Source of the DNA: Adiantum capillus-veneris
Lineage: Eukaryota; Streptophyta; Polypodiopsida; Polypodiales; Pteridaceae
Length of the DNA stretch: 64,000 nt
Assembly (NCBI GenBank): GCA_014529385.2
Contig: CM043958.1
Coordinates: 140,008,398 to 140,072,397 of the forward strand
Direction of reading: 5' to 3'
Every line of letters begins with the position of its first letter. Position 1 is the first letter of the stretch. The notes under the pieces are model-generated. The model was given only the letters and a program-made list of their open reading frames with translations. It did no database searches and was not told the DNA's origin. This document shows positions 27,385 to 37,995 of this stretch, piece by piece. Made by a program: the position numbers and the translations under genes.

Positions 27385-28553
27385 ATCCCCCCCTCAAGCC
27401 TGAACTGGACAAGCAACTCATGATATCTCGAGTTTTTGGTGTACTCGTCAACCGTGAGTTTTAGGTTTTCTCACAACCAAGGATTTCTAGTGTATCCATA
27501 ACCTGGTGCTAGATCAGTAACCCCCCCTTGAACAGATAGGGTGTAGGTCAAAAATTAGCTACCAAAAATAATGGAGTTTTTGGTTCACTGCCAAACCTTG
27601 GGTTTAAGGTGTACCCAGTAACCTCATGAGAAGTGCAACAAAATGGGCTGAGAACTAACAAAACATTGGAAGGTCTTACCACTTATCTTTGTGGCAGTGT
27701 CTATAACCCGTACAAAAGTTTGGCATAATGACAACTGACAAGCATGACAATAACTAACAATAAATAATGTAAAAGGAGGCTTTGATTGAAAGTTTATGAT
27801 GGTTTTGACAATAGACAAAAGCTGACAAAACTATGACACTAAACTAGCAAAAATAGCTGGTGAAAAACTTGTACTGTAGTCTCGAAGTAGATTCCATGTG
27901 TTGCATCTGTTGATATGCCGAGTGCTTTGAAGAAAATCGTCATGGTCTGCATCACTTGCCGCATTGCTACCTGTATCCGAACCACTAAACTGGTATACTT
28001 GGCATACACGTTCAAGAGAGGTGCTGCATGTAAATTAAGATGCAAAATGCTCATTTGGGAGCCTTGATGAAACGTATCCTTATCATCGTTACCACTGCTA
28101 CCATCATTGGCGCAATTTTGAAATGTTGTAGGAAAGTGCATACTGGCTTGCCTTGCCATATGATGGCCGTTCAAAATGCTCGATGCACAGAACTCCTTTT
28201 GCCGATAGCCACTCTCTTTTGACCGATATGCCCGGACTGCGGCTGCAGGGTATGAATCCCTCTGGTTTAAGGGGCTACTTGAAATTGGTCACTTTAATAA
28301 GGTATGAACACAAAATAAAAAGAAGCTTTCTGTGTAGCAACGCAGGCAGGAGATGGTGGGCACGACTGATACACTCGCAGCGGGCCAAGGAGGCAGAAGT
28401 TGAAGTTGCACCAGAGTCGAAAGATGGTCAGGAAGCAGAGGCGACCCCGATTGCAGCTACGTTTGGTCTGTTGCATGCAGTCGACAGTGCTGCGTTCGTT
28501 CTCTGTAAGGGACTGCTTCCACGCAGCGCTTCGAGCAATGCTCTGATACCATG

Positions 28554-28828
28554 TGTTGGGCTCGAGGCTATGGTGGATGCAGTCGAAGGGTTGCCATGGC
28601 GTGGATGGTGTGCAGCAGAAGCGAGAAAGAGAGAGGGAGTCGACACAGAAGCCAGAAAAGAAAAATAACGCTTGTTGTTTTTTATTCAATAGTCCTTGTA
28701 CATATATAGAGAACTTAAGCCAACCGTGCAAAAACTGCCATGCAAACTCCACAAAGACTGGAGTGCACATTTACCTAAAACTAGTGGTGTTCCCACGGGA
28801 TTAGATCATACAGGGCTTGAACCCAACA
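28554..28828 (-). repeat. F 5' LTR
   Basis: A 275-bp LTR adjoining the primer-binding site, with the same TATATA box near 28700. The few differences from the partner LTR suggest a fairly recent insertion. Confidence 0.92.
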
Positions 28829-28833
28829 CAAAT

Positions 28834-29345
28834 CGTTACTTAGCATGTCCCATAAGTATCTAAATAGAGTCAGACTTCTGTTCTGGACAATACTCTCGAC
28901 TCTCTTTTGGCAAACCACAGCAAAACCCCTCAATCTGTTCCCTCAAAGTAATCTTCCGAAACGAAGACACTGGCAAATAAGTATCCCAAAACCTCTAGCA
29001 ATGGTCATCCAATGTATCTTTCTGAGTCATTCTCAAATAATGCCAAGCCGTGATGACATCTCTTTCATATTCGTTTGATATCCGAGTTCACGTGAAAATT
29101 TTCTTGAATTTAACCCACGTCACAGGTGCTTCTCTGCGTAACAACAGAGTACACCATGTCTATGAAGTTCCCTTCAATCCTTTCAAGTAAGATGCTGCCC
29201 TTCCATGAATCAACCTCCGAAGAAGGCGACGTCAAACTGCTATATAAACTCAAGGGCTCGATGGGTGTCCTAGTAGCCTGAAAACGTCTCAAACCTGACG
29301 GTCTGATCCCCTTCCTTGAACTCCTTGGTCTTCTTGCTCATCCGT
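28834..29345 (-). pseudogene. A2 gag remnant
   Basis: On the minus strand I read TVRFETFSGY (about 29310), ALEFI-stop-QFD (about 29270), YERDVITAWHYLRMTQKDTLDD (about 29075-29010) and EQIEGFCCGLPKESREYC (about 28945-28890). These match, in the same order, the element E gag core motifs FTTFTGF, ALSFLQQFD, DVMTEWHQ, LDDYNRKFW and EKYYCGLPKGLRKYC. Frames shift repeatedly and stops are frequent. It continues to the left beyond the nested elements E and F, which were inserted into it. Confidence 0.75.
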
Positions 29346-29579
29346 TCACTGTCAAAAGAGGACGAGCTCTTCTCCTGTCAGAAATTGCTAACGTGTCAAA
29401 TCACTGAAGAACGGAGCCAACCTTCAGATCCCGGCCAAGAAGCCTAAACCCTAAGGAGCAGCAATAGTAGAAGAAGAAGCAGAAGAAGTTCCCACTAGCT
29501 TATGGGACCCCGTCCGATGGGGCCCAAGTGACCAAAAGGCATTAAAATAATGCAAGACCACACGCACATACTCACCTGC
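29346..29579. other. Junction between A2 and B
   Basis: It probably holds the N-terminal end of A2 gag (minus strand) and the outer edge of the B LTR. No exact boundary or target duplication could be placed. Confidence 0.3.
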
Positions 29580-29900
29580 GTAAAAGATGATGATGTGGTA
29601 GCTGCTGTATGGATTTTCGAATTCTACCTTGATATGCTGACGTGGCAGACCAGTACAGATTTCCGCAATATGCGTTAGCAGCGCCACATGGCAGTTGTAC
29701 AGAATTCCGCAAAACGTGCTGCTTGCTTTTGGGCGCCAGCTTTTGAGCCAGTTGCTTTAAAGTTTCAAACTTTTCTTGTAAACTGCTTTGAAGAAGGTGC
29801 AGAGTTTGGAGTACCGGCGTTGTACCAAGTTCAAGAAATATAAAGAAATACCGAAAGGGGCGCCAAGGTTTGGGGGATTTCTTTCTTCGGGTGGAATTCC

Positions 29901-29958
<58 letters not shown>

Positions 29959-30037
29959 CAGTTCGGTTGTTATTGAAGTGCTAAAACTCTCTTCGGTCTA
30001 TTCTTTTCTATCGACACGTGGTACCCGTGTCGTGACA
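29580..30037 (+). repeat. B 5' LTR (left edge uncertain)
   Basis: The right edge is fixed by the primer-binding site at 30039. The sequence is a diverged relative of the A2 LTR read in the opposite orientation, with similar phrases such as GTGGCAGACCAGTACAGA, the shared block at 29842-29864 and a CT microsatellite (29905-29955). The left edge may lie anywhere from about 29450 to 29590. Confidence 0.7.
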
Positions 30038-30038
30038 G

Positions 30039-30050
30039 TGGTATCAGAGC
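30039..30050 (+). promoter_or_regulatory. B primer-binding site (initiator tRNA-Met)
   Basis: TGGTATCAGAGC lies one base after the LTR end GTGACA. Confidence 0.92.
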
Positions 30051-30266
30051 TTCGAGCGTGTTCTTTTCTGAAAGCATATTGGTCCTACCAAAAGAGCAGA
30101 CAAAGCAGACTGACGCTTCCAAAGTCTATTGGAATTTTATTTGAAGTATCATCGTGTCCCGACCTCGGACTTATTAGCGACTCCCACCCTTACTTCATCG
30201 CGCATCGGGCGCGCTCCCGTCTTCACCGCTCTATCCTACAGGGTATAAGCCATAAAGAACCCAAGA

Positions 30267-30649
30267 CATGGTGTTCATGGATTCAGCAGAATATTTGCAG
30301 TTTCTTCTCGATGAGCTTTGCGGCATCCACAGCACAATCTTCCAATGCTGCAAAGTTTTCAACAATTTTTGAATTACGTGTTGCCCCCTCTGATGCCCCA
30401 GGTGGTACCTCCTCCTCTGGGACCAGAAAGTACGAGACCTTCCAACCGACAACATTCCCAGCCGTCTGTTTCGATCATGGGAGTCTTCGGGAATATGGTG
30501 TAGCCAGCTGACCCTCATCCAGTGCAACCGCCTTTGCCACCATCGTTGCCCCCACCTCCCCCACTACCACCGCCACCAAGCTACAATGGTTGGAGCCCAT
30601 GTGGATACCGTTATTATCCATACCCAAGATACCCGCCTAACCAACCGAA
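30267..30649 (+). pseudogene. B gag, N-terminal part
   Basis: Broken frames encode MVFMDSAEYLQFLLDELCG, then FQQFLNYVLPPLMPQ, then a proline-rich stretch (PPLPPSLPPPPPLPPPP) and YRYYPYPRYPPNQP. The frame changes at least once near 30330 and has a stop near 30507. The family C array is inserted after CCGAA (30645-30649). Coding sequence resumes at 42326 with the second CCGAA copy, so the two halves were once contiguous. Confidence 0.8.
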
Positions 30650-31851
30650 TGTCACGTGACACATCCAACCCTATGTGTCCGTTGACAAGCTACAGCATGA
30701 CCAGGGTTCAGTTCAGTCAAGTCAGTCTAGAATAGGAAGTGTTTTGGCACTTTTGTGAGTCTGTTCGCATACCGTGCATGTCCACACTTAGATTAGATGC
30801 ATATCCTTTGGTTGCACACAGCATGATCATCAGATTTCCATCAAAACCCATCAAGAGCATTTTTAAAGTGCATAGACCTATTTTCCCTATTTTTGACATT
30901 TTTCACTTATTATTTTTAAGTGACTTTTGTTGGAAACTAGATAGAGCAATTTTGCTAAGTTTGTATATATAGAAACATAGCACTAGCACTTTCTGGCAGA
31001 AGAGGCAGCAGGAATCACTATGTTCACAGGCAACTTCTCAGCGGGACCCCAAGATACCTCTAGAGTTTTTTGGATAAGAACTCAGATTTTCCAGCGTTTT
31101 TGCTTCTACATCAACCTGGCGACAGAACCACAGCAGATCAGCCTAGCGTTTTGCATTGCAAGACAACCGGCAGCAGCAGTAGACAAAAACCAGCCCTAGC
31201 GTTTTTGGATCAGCCTAGACCTCAGCGTTTTTGCAGTTCCGGCGCGACAAGGCAACAAGAAGACTAGCATTTTCAGTTTTCAGCAGTTAGCACCCGCAGT
31301 AGAAGTCCCGAACCTCGCAGATCCCACCTTCCCGCAGCAGATCCTCGCCGCACAATCACATTCCACGAAGATTGCAGTTTCAGCCCAGAAAACGCAAATT
31401 TCAGCATCTGCGTTTTAAGCGCGTCGTCGTCCTACTGTCGCCATCGACATCGTAACCGACATAGAGTCAGAATTCGGCAGATAAAGATTTTCAGATTTCA
31501 GCCATTAGCCTTTTCAGATTTCAGCCCGTCTCGTCGTTGTCCTCATCGTCGTCGACATCGTCGGCAAGTCCAAGCATTGTAGAGATTTGTGCAATCAATA
31601 GTAGACCGCTCTCGCCATAGAGAGTGGGGCCTTCGGAGGAGGGTTTGACAACATTCTGGTGTCCTATTCTTCTCTCTCTATCTCTCAGTCTCAGCACCTT
31701 CACTCACAGTGTCCATTTACTTTGTTTGTGTCCATTGCACTCTCATTAAAGAACGGACAGCTCTCCCTTCCCTAAGTAAAAGGAACCTTGAGCACAGTTC
31801 GGAGCACTCATCTTGAGCAAAGTTCAACATTCACTTCTGCTGCACCTTACA
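30650..31851 (+). repeat. Family C LTR1
   Basis: A 1202-bp LTR beginning with the palindrome TGTCACGTGACA and ending CACCTTACA. A TATATATA box lies at 30964-30971. Downstream of it are several CTAGCGTTTTTG-like units (31050-31270) and a CGT/CAT-rich stretch (31425-31565). Confidence 0.93.
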
Positions 31852-32287
31852 TTGGTATCAGAGTTTTGGCAGTGTTCTGTATCACTCAAGGAAAGAACCA
31901 CATAATTTTTTTGCTTGTTGTGGTCGCACAAATCCCAAGTCCTCTTGAGCATGTCGATTCCTAATCGTGTTTTTGAAGAGTGACAGGAAACCCAAGAAAG
32001 AAGGGCTTGTCCAGCCTCCCCTTGTTTTGCTTTTCACTCATAGAGAGCGGACCGTGCACTTAGCGGCAAACCAATCGACATGAGGTGGGAAAAAGCAACC
32101 TTGGTGTGAGCGCAAGGCCGCCAAGGGGTGCGCCCGCGGAAAAGAGCAGAACTCGGGTGACGAGAAGATCCTTCTCTAACACAAATTGCAAACGAAAGAA
32201 GAACCTCAAGAACCCCAAGACCCACAAGAACCCAAGTTCCTCGTGAACTTAAGACCCCAAGACCACAAGAACCCACGACTTCAGTGG

Positions 32288-33508
32288 ATGGTCATCACTC
32301 GAAGCGGAATGGATACTTCGCTTGGAGGTGATGAGCATGAGAGAGGCCAAGAAGAATTTTCCCCACCAGGAGGTTTTTCCGACTCTACGCCTTCCCCATC
32401 TACGCCAAGGATTGCACCAGATCCTATGGAGGAGTTCGAGCAAATGTTTATGGACAACAAGTTAGAACGCGAAGCAAGGAAGTTAGAACGCGAAGCAAGA
32501 AAAGCAGAGATTGATCGTAAGTACGAAGAAAGAATGGCAGCCATAGAACGTGAACGCGACGAAAGAGAAGCAAAATTTGATCGCGAGAGCAAAGCAAGAC
32601 AAGCAATGAACGACCGACACATGAAAGAGATGTTGCGACTCTTTTCTCAAGTTCAGGCACAGATACAACAGATTCGGGAAAAGGAGACTCTCTCAGTCTC
32701 GTCTTGTCCAAAGCAAGACGCACAGGATTTGCATGATAATGATAAGCATGATGATTTGACTCATAATGACAAGCATAATGATAAGCATGATGATTTGCAT
32801 GATCAAGATGTGATTTCTCACAAGCATGATGATTTGCAAGAAGATGATGTGACTGTTCACAAGAAAGATGGTTTAGTTGATGCTTTTTTTAGCGAAGCTA
32901 CCCTCGTTGCAGATTCGATCAAACCCAACGAACCGATCTTCGCTCTTGAGCCTAGGTCCAAAGAACCCTTACAGGAAGTACTATGTGTTTGAATGATTAG
33001 TCAACACGCATTGTTCGAGTGTTTCATTCGTGATGCTTTCCTGTATTTTAGTCAACGTCTTTATGTGATCCCTTTTCCTAGGCATGACATATTGTACGTT
33101 GAGCACGTTTCACTCATGAATGAGCACGGACATATGCGGATTTCTCATGAAAAGATGAAAAGTATGCATTCAAGGAAGTCACATTCAATATCTCTTCCTT
33201 GGCATGACACAGTATCCGAGAGAGCACAAGAACGATTGAGCACCAAGCATAGGCATTTCCATTGTGATTTGCCACAGTTGATTGATTTAGATCAGAAAGA
33301 CAAGATTCGATCTCATTGTTTGCGTGTGTGTGGTGCACAGTTTGGCACTCCGTCTATTTGTTTATCTACATTGCATGCACAGTCTTTGCGGAAGACGATA
33401 TTTTTTCCAGACACTTTACATGGAATGGGTATGTTCATGTTTTTGTGTTGGAAGTGGTTTCAGGAATTTTCAGCCTCGAAGATTCTTGAAGAAGATAGAC
33501 GAAGTTGA
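32288..33508 (+). pseudogene. Family C internal ORF, copy 1 (coiled coil plus Asp/His-rich repeat)
   Basis: The frame starts MVITRSGMDTSLGGDEHERG, a start conserved in every C copy. It continues through a charged coiled-coil-like stretch (LEREARKLEREARKAE), then Asp/His-rich repeats (DLHDNDKHDDL, DVISHKHDDL) and a conserved segment of unknown origin (ISQHALFECFIRD, PWHDTVSERAQERLSTKH). TGA at 32990-32992 replaces the CGA seen in sister copies (CVRMI), a CpG-type nonsense change. It shifts frame after about 33508, before the chromodomain-like tail (FMKFKYRTTHTSEWAGEESF, about 33582-33640). The N-terminus is gag-derived; RT, RNase H and integrase are absent. Confidence 0.75.
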
Positions 33509-33718
33509 AGCATTGAAGGAGCCACAGAGGACTTTGTGTCGCTTTCGTCGCGGCCAAGAGAAGCAAGCGTTGCAGACCTTTATGAAGTTCAAGTATCGCA
33601 CGACCCATACCTCAGAGTGGGCCGGCGAAGAGTCCTTTCGAGGATTCCGGATGTTGTTGGCGATCTCCCTCAACGCCATATAATTCGGTACCAGTACCTC
33701 ACTTTGAAAAGGAGGGGA

Positions 33719-35076
33719 TGTCATGTGACACATCCAACCCTATGTGTCCGTGGACAAGCTACAGCATGACCAGGGTTCAGTTCAGTCAAGTCAGTCTAGA
33801 ATAGGAAGTGTTCTAGCACTTTTGTGAGTCTGTTCGCAGACCGTGCATGTCCAGGCACTTAGATTAGATGCATATCCTCTCGTTGCACACAGCATGATCA
33901 TCAGATTTCCATCAGAACCTATCAAGAGCATTTTTACAGTGCATAGACCTATTTTCCCTATTTTTGACATTTTTCACTTATTATTTTTAAGTAACTTTTG
34001 TTGGGAACTAGGTAGGGCAATTTTGCTGAGTTTGTATATATAGAAACCTAGCGCTAGCACTTTCTGGCAGAAGAGGCAACAGGAACCACTGTGTTCACAA
34101 GCAACTTCTCAGTAGGACCCCAAGATACCTAGCGTTTTTGCTCCACATCAGATGGGCTAGCGTTTTTTGGATAAGAACTCAGCCCACGTTTTTGCTTATC
34201 AGCCTGGCTACAGAACCACAGTTAATCAGCCTATCGTTTTGCATTGCAAGACAACCGGCAGTAGCAGAAGACGGAAACCACCCCTAGCGTTTTTTGATCA
34301 GCCTAGACCTCAACGTTTTTGCAGTTCCGGCGCGACAAGGCAGCAAGAAGACCAGCGTTTTCAGTTTTCAGCAGTTAGCACCAGCAGTAGAAGTCCTGAA
34401 CCTCGCAGATCTCACCTTCCCGCAGCAGATCCTCACCGCATAGTCACATCCCGCGAAGTTTGCAGTTTCAGCCCGGAAAACGCAGATTTCAGGATCTGTG
34501 TTTTCAGCGCGTCGTCGTCCTACCGTCGCATCGACATCGTCACCGACATAGAGTCAGAATTCAGCAGATAAAGATTTGCAGATTTCAACCATTAGCCTTT
34601 TCAGATTTCAGCCCGTCTCATCGTCGTCGACATCATCGGCAAGTCCATTGCATTGTAGAGAATTGTGCAATCAATAGTAGACCGCTCTCGCCATAGAGAG
34701 TGGGGCCTTCGGAGGAGGGTTTGACAACATTCTGGTGTTGTATTCTTCTCTCTCTATCTCTCGGTCTCAGTACCTTCATTCTCCAAGTCCATTGCATTGT
34801 AGAGAATTGTGCAATCAATAGTAGACAGCTCTCGCCATAGAGAGTGGGGCCTTCGGAGGAGGGTTTGACAACATTCTGGTGTTGTATTCTTCTCTCTCTA
34901 TCTCTCGGTCTCAGTACCTTCATTCTCAGTGTTTATCCACTTTGTTTGTGATCATTTGCACTCTCTCACTAAAGGAACGGAAGGCTCTCCCTTCCGTAAG
35001 TAAAAGGAACCCTTGAGCACAGTTCGGAGCACTCATCTTGAGCAAAGTTCAACATTCACTTCCGCTACACCTTACA
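33719..35076 (+). repeat. Family C LTR2 (shared, with internal duplication)
   Basis: A 1358-bp LTR between the two internal regions, with a TATATATA box near 34035-34042. It is longer than LTR1 mainly because a 144-bp segment is tandemly duplicated (34641-34784 and 34785-34928, one or two differences). The start carries TGTCATGTGACA, one base off the palindrome. Confidence 0.93.
34641..34928 (+). repeat. 144-bp tandem duplication in LTR2
   Basis: Both units begin AAGTCCATTGCATTGTAGAG and end in the CCTTCATTCTC region. They cover the R/U5 stretch with TGGGGCCTTCGGAGGAGGG. It is unique to this LTR in the window. Confidence 0.92.
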
Positions 35077-35511
35077 TTGGTATCAGAGCTTTGGCGGTGT
35101 TCTGTATCACTCAAGGAAAGAACCACAAGAATTTTTTGGGCTTGTGGTCGCACGTAACCCAAGTCCACTTGGACGTGTCGATTCCTAATCGTGTTTTTGA
35201 AGAGTGACAGGAAACCCATGAAAGAAGGGCTTCTTCAGCCTCCCCTTGTTTCTATTGTCACTCATTGAGAGCGGACCGTGCACTTAGCAGCCAACCAATC
35301 GACGTGAGGTGGGAAAAAGCAACCTTGGTGTGAGCGCAAGGCGCCAAGGGGTGCGCCCGCGGAAAAGAGCAGAACTCGGGTGAAGAGAAGATCCTTCTCT
35401 AACACAGATTGCAAGCGAAAGAAGAACCTCAAGAACCCCAAGACCCACAAGAACCCAAGTTCCTCGTGAACTTAAGATCCCAAGACCACAAGAACCCACG
35501 ACTTCAGTGGA

Positions 35512-36698
35512 TGGTCATCACTCGAGAGTCGAAGCGGAATGGATACTTCGCTTGGAGGTGATGAGCATGAGAGAGGCCAAGAAGAATTTTCCCCACCAAG
35601 AGGTTTTTCCGACCCTCCCCCTTCCCCATCTATGCCAAGGATTGCACCAGATCCTATGGAGGAGTTCGAGCAAATGTTTATGGACAACAAGTTAGAATGC
35701 GAAGCAAGGAAGTTAGAACGCGAAGCAAGAAAAGCAGAGATTGATCGTAAGTACGAAGAAAGAATGGCAGCCATAGCACGTGAACGCGACGAAAGAGAAG
35801 CAAAATTTGATCGCGAGAGCAAAGCAAGACAAGCAATGAACGACCGACACATGAAAGAGATGTTGCGACTCTTTTCTCAAGTTCAAGCACAGATGCAACA
35901 GATTCGGGAAAAGGAGACTCTCTCGGTCTCGTCTTCTCCAGAGCAAGACGCACAGGATTTGCATGATAATGATGAGCATGATGACTTGACTGATAATGAC
36001 AAGCATAATGATAAGCATGATGATTTGCATGATCAAGATGTGATTTCTCACAAGCATGATGATTTGCAGGAAGATGATGTGATTGTTCACAAGGATGATG
36101 GTTTAGTTGATGCTTTTTTTAGTGAAGCTACCCTTGTTGTAGATTTGATCAAACCCGACGAACCGACGTTGAGCACGTTTCACTCATGAATGAGCACGGA
36201 TATATGCGGATTTCTCATGAAAAGATGAAAAGTATGCATTCAAGGAAGTCACATTCGATATCTCTTTCTTGGCATGACACAGTATCCGAGAGAGCACAAG
36301 AACGATTGAGCACCAAGCATAGGCATTTCCATTGTGATTTGCCACAATTGATTGATTTAGATCAGAAAGACAAGATTCAATCTCATTGTTTGTCTATGTG
36401 TAGTGAATGGTTTGGCACTCCGGCTATTTGTTTATCTACATTGCATGCACAGTCTTTGAGGAAGACAATATTTTTTCCACTCACTTTACATGGAATGGGT
36501 ATGTTCATGTTTTTGTATTGGAAGTGGTTTCAAGAATTTTCAGCCTCGGAGATTCTTAAAGAAGCTAGACGCATGACTCTAAACGAAGTTGAAGCATTGA
36601 AGGAGCCACAGAGGACTTTGTGTCGCTTTCGGCGTGGCCCAGAGAAGCAAGCGTTGCAGACCTTTATGAAGTTTAAGTATCGCATGAGCCACACCTGA
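35512..36698 (+). pseudogene. Family C internal ORF, copy 2
   Basis: It has the same layout as copy 1, starting MVITRES near 35512 with a frame change before MDTSLGGDEHERG at 35539. The coiled-coil and Asp/His repeats run to about 36170. A deletion of about 165 bp relative to copy 1 joins EPT to the codons for STFHS and shifts the frame. The downstream segment MNEHGYMRISHEK to KFKYRMSHT is open in another frame (36186-36698) and reaches the chromodomain-like tail intact, including MTLNEVEALKEPQRTLCRFRRG. No RT or integrase motifs. Confidence 0.75.
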
Positions 36699-36802
36699 GA
36701 GTGGGCCGGCGAAGAGTCCGTTCGAGGATTCCGGATGTTGTTGGCGATCTCCCTCAACGCCATATAGTTCGGTACCAATACCTCACTTTGAAAAGGAGGG
36801 GA

Positions 36803-37200
36803 TGTCATGTGACACATCCAACCCTATGTGTCCGTGGACAAGCTACAGCATGACCAAGGTTTAGTTTAGTCAAGTCAGTCTAGAATAGGAAGTGTTCTGG
36901 TACTTTTGTGAGTCTGTTCGCAGACCGTGCATGTCCACACATTTAGATTAGATGCATATCCTCAGGTTGCACACAGCATGATCATCAGATTTCCATCAAA
37001 ACCCATCAAGAGCATTTTTACAGTGCATAGACCTATTTTCCCTATTTTTGACATTTTTCACTTATTATTTTTAAGTGACTTTTGTTGGGAACTAGGTAGG
37101 GCAATTTTGTTGAGTTTGTATGTATAGAAACCTAGCGCTAGCACTTTCTGGAAGAAGAGGCAGCAGGAACCAGTGTGTTCACAAGCAACTTCTCAGCAGG
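36803..37200 (+). repeat. Family C LTR3, left part
   Basis: It starts TGTCATGTGACA directly after AAAAGGAGGGGA and includes the TATA region near 37110-37125. It is cut at 37200 by Copia element G; the rest is at 41512-42325. Confidence 0.92.
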
Positions 37201-37479
37201 TGTTGGGTTAAAGGCCTAAATAACCCCTTTTTGTACATTTTTATACTTTGTTCAGGTTCAATATGAACCTGGACACATTTTTTAAAGGTCACTTATAATA
37301 AAAGTGGGAAAACCCAAAACTCATTTTATTGAGTTTTCCCCAAAAACGTGAGCTCTCTCTCTCTCCCTCATCGTTCTGCTAGCGCTTCCTCTCTTGCTCG
37401 CTTTCGCCACCCCTCTCTGCATACACATTGCACTTCCTCGTGTGCTCTTTCACTTGCACACACCATCGCGCGCTCAACA
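37201..37479 (+). repeat. G 5' LTR
   Basis: Ends TGTTGGG...CTCAACA. It contains the inverted repeat CAGGTTCA-ATA-TGAACCTG (about 37254-37272) within a 52-bp segment that the 3' LTR lacks. Confidence 0.93.
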
Positions 37480-37481
37480 AC

Positions 37482-37494
37482 TGGTATCAGAGCC
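37482..37494 (+). promoter_or_regulatory. G primer-binding site (initiator tRNA-Met)
   Basis: TGGTATCAGAGCC lies two bases after the 5' LTR end. Confidence 0.93.
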
Positions 37495-37995
37495 AGATTA
37501 GGGTTTCAGAAGCTTTGCGCAGGTGGCTTGACAGCAGGCGAAAGGCTTCTCTCCGTCAAATTTCCGCTTTCATCGTGAAGCCCCTTGCTTCCGGTGTCAC
37601 CTAGGGTGATTAGGGTTTCCAAAACAGCCTAAAACAGGCTGAAATTAGGTCAAAACAGGTAAAAACCAGAAAATTACAGGTCAAAACAGCAAAACGCAGG
37701 TGTTCGAAATCGATTCCCGTGAATGTCCCTTGCTTTTCCTACTCAAAACAATTCCATTTGATGCAAATTGATGCGCCAAAACAGTAAATTTGCAGAAAAT
37801 TCAGAATTGGACTGTTTTTATGTACACAAATTTAGGTTTATGTACGCCTTTTGTGGGTTTATGCAAGTACGCATTGGGGATACTTGTTATTTGCTGAAAT
37901 TTTCAGCACATTCTATGCAACGTGCGCTACATTGTGATCACTGGAAATTTTCAGATTTTGTGTAGACACTTTCTGCTACATTTTTATCCGTGCAA

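Larger units (their letters stand above)
27106..28828 (-). mobile_element. TRIM/SMART-like non-autonomous LTR element F
   Basis: A 1723-bp element with LTRs of 279 bp (27106-27384) and 275 bp (28554-28828) and exact target duplication CAAAT (27101-27105 and 28829-28833). On the minus strand the primer-binding site TGGTATCAGAGC (28551-28540) follows the right LTR, and a purine-rich tract (GGCTTGAGGGGGGGAT, 27400-27385) precedes the left LTR. The 1.17-kb interior has no gag or pol motif on either strand. LTR ends TGTTGGG...CCCAACA are Copia-like. The size is slightly above classical TRIMs. Confidence 0.9.

Noticed and set aside
30318-30640. Possible plant proline-rich cell-wall gene (PPLPPSLPPPPPLPPPP)
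   Set aside because: It sits between a primer-binding site and a gag core that resumes at 42326, so it is the proline-rich N-terminus of the B gag.
32281-32723. Minus-strand frames in family C internals (FASLSSRSRSMAAILSS type)
   Set aside because: Antisense shadows of the coiled-coil codons; they recur only because the sense ORF recurs.
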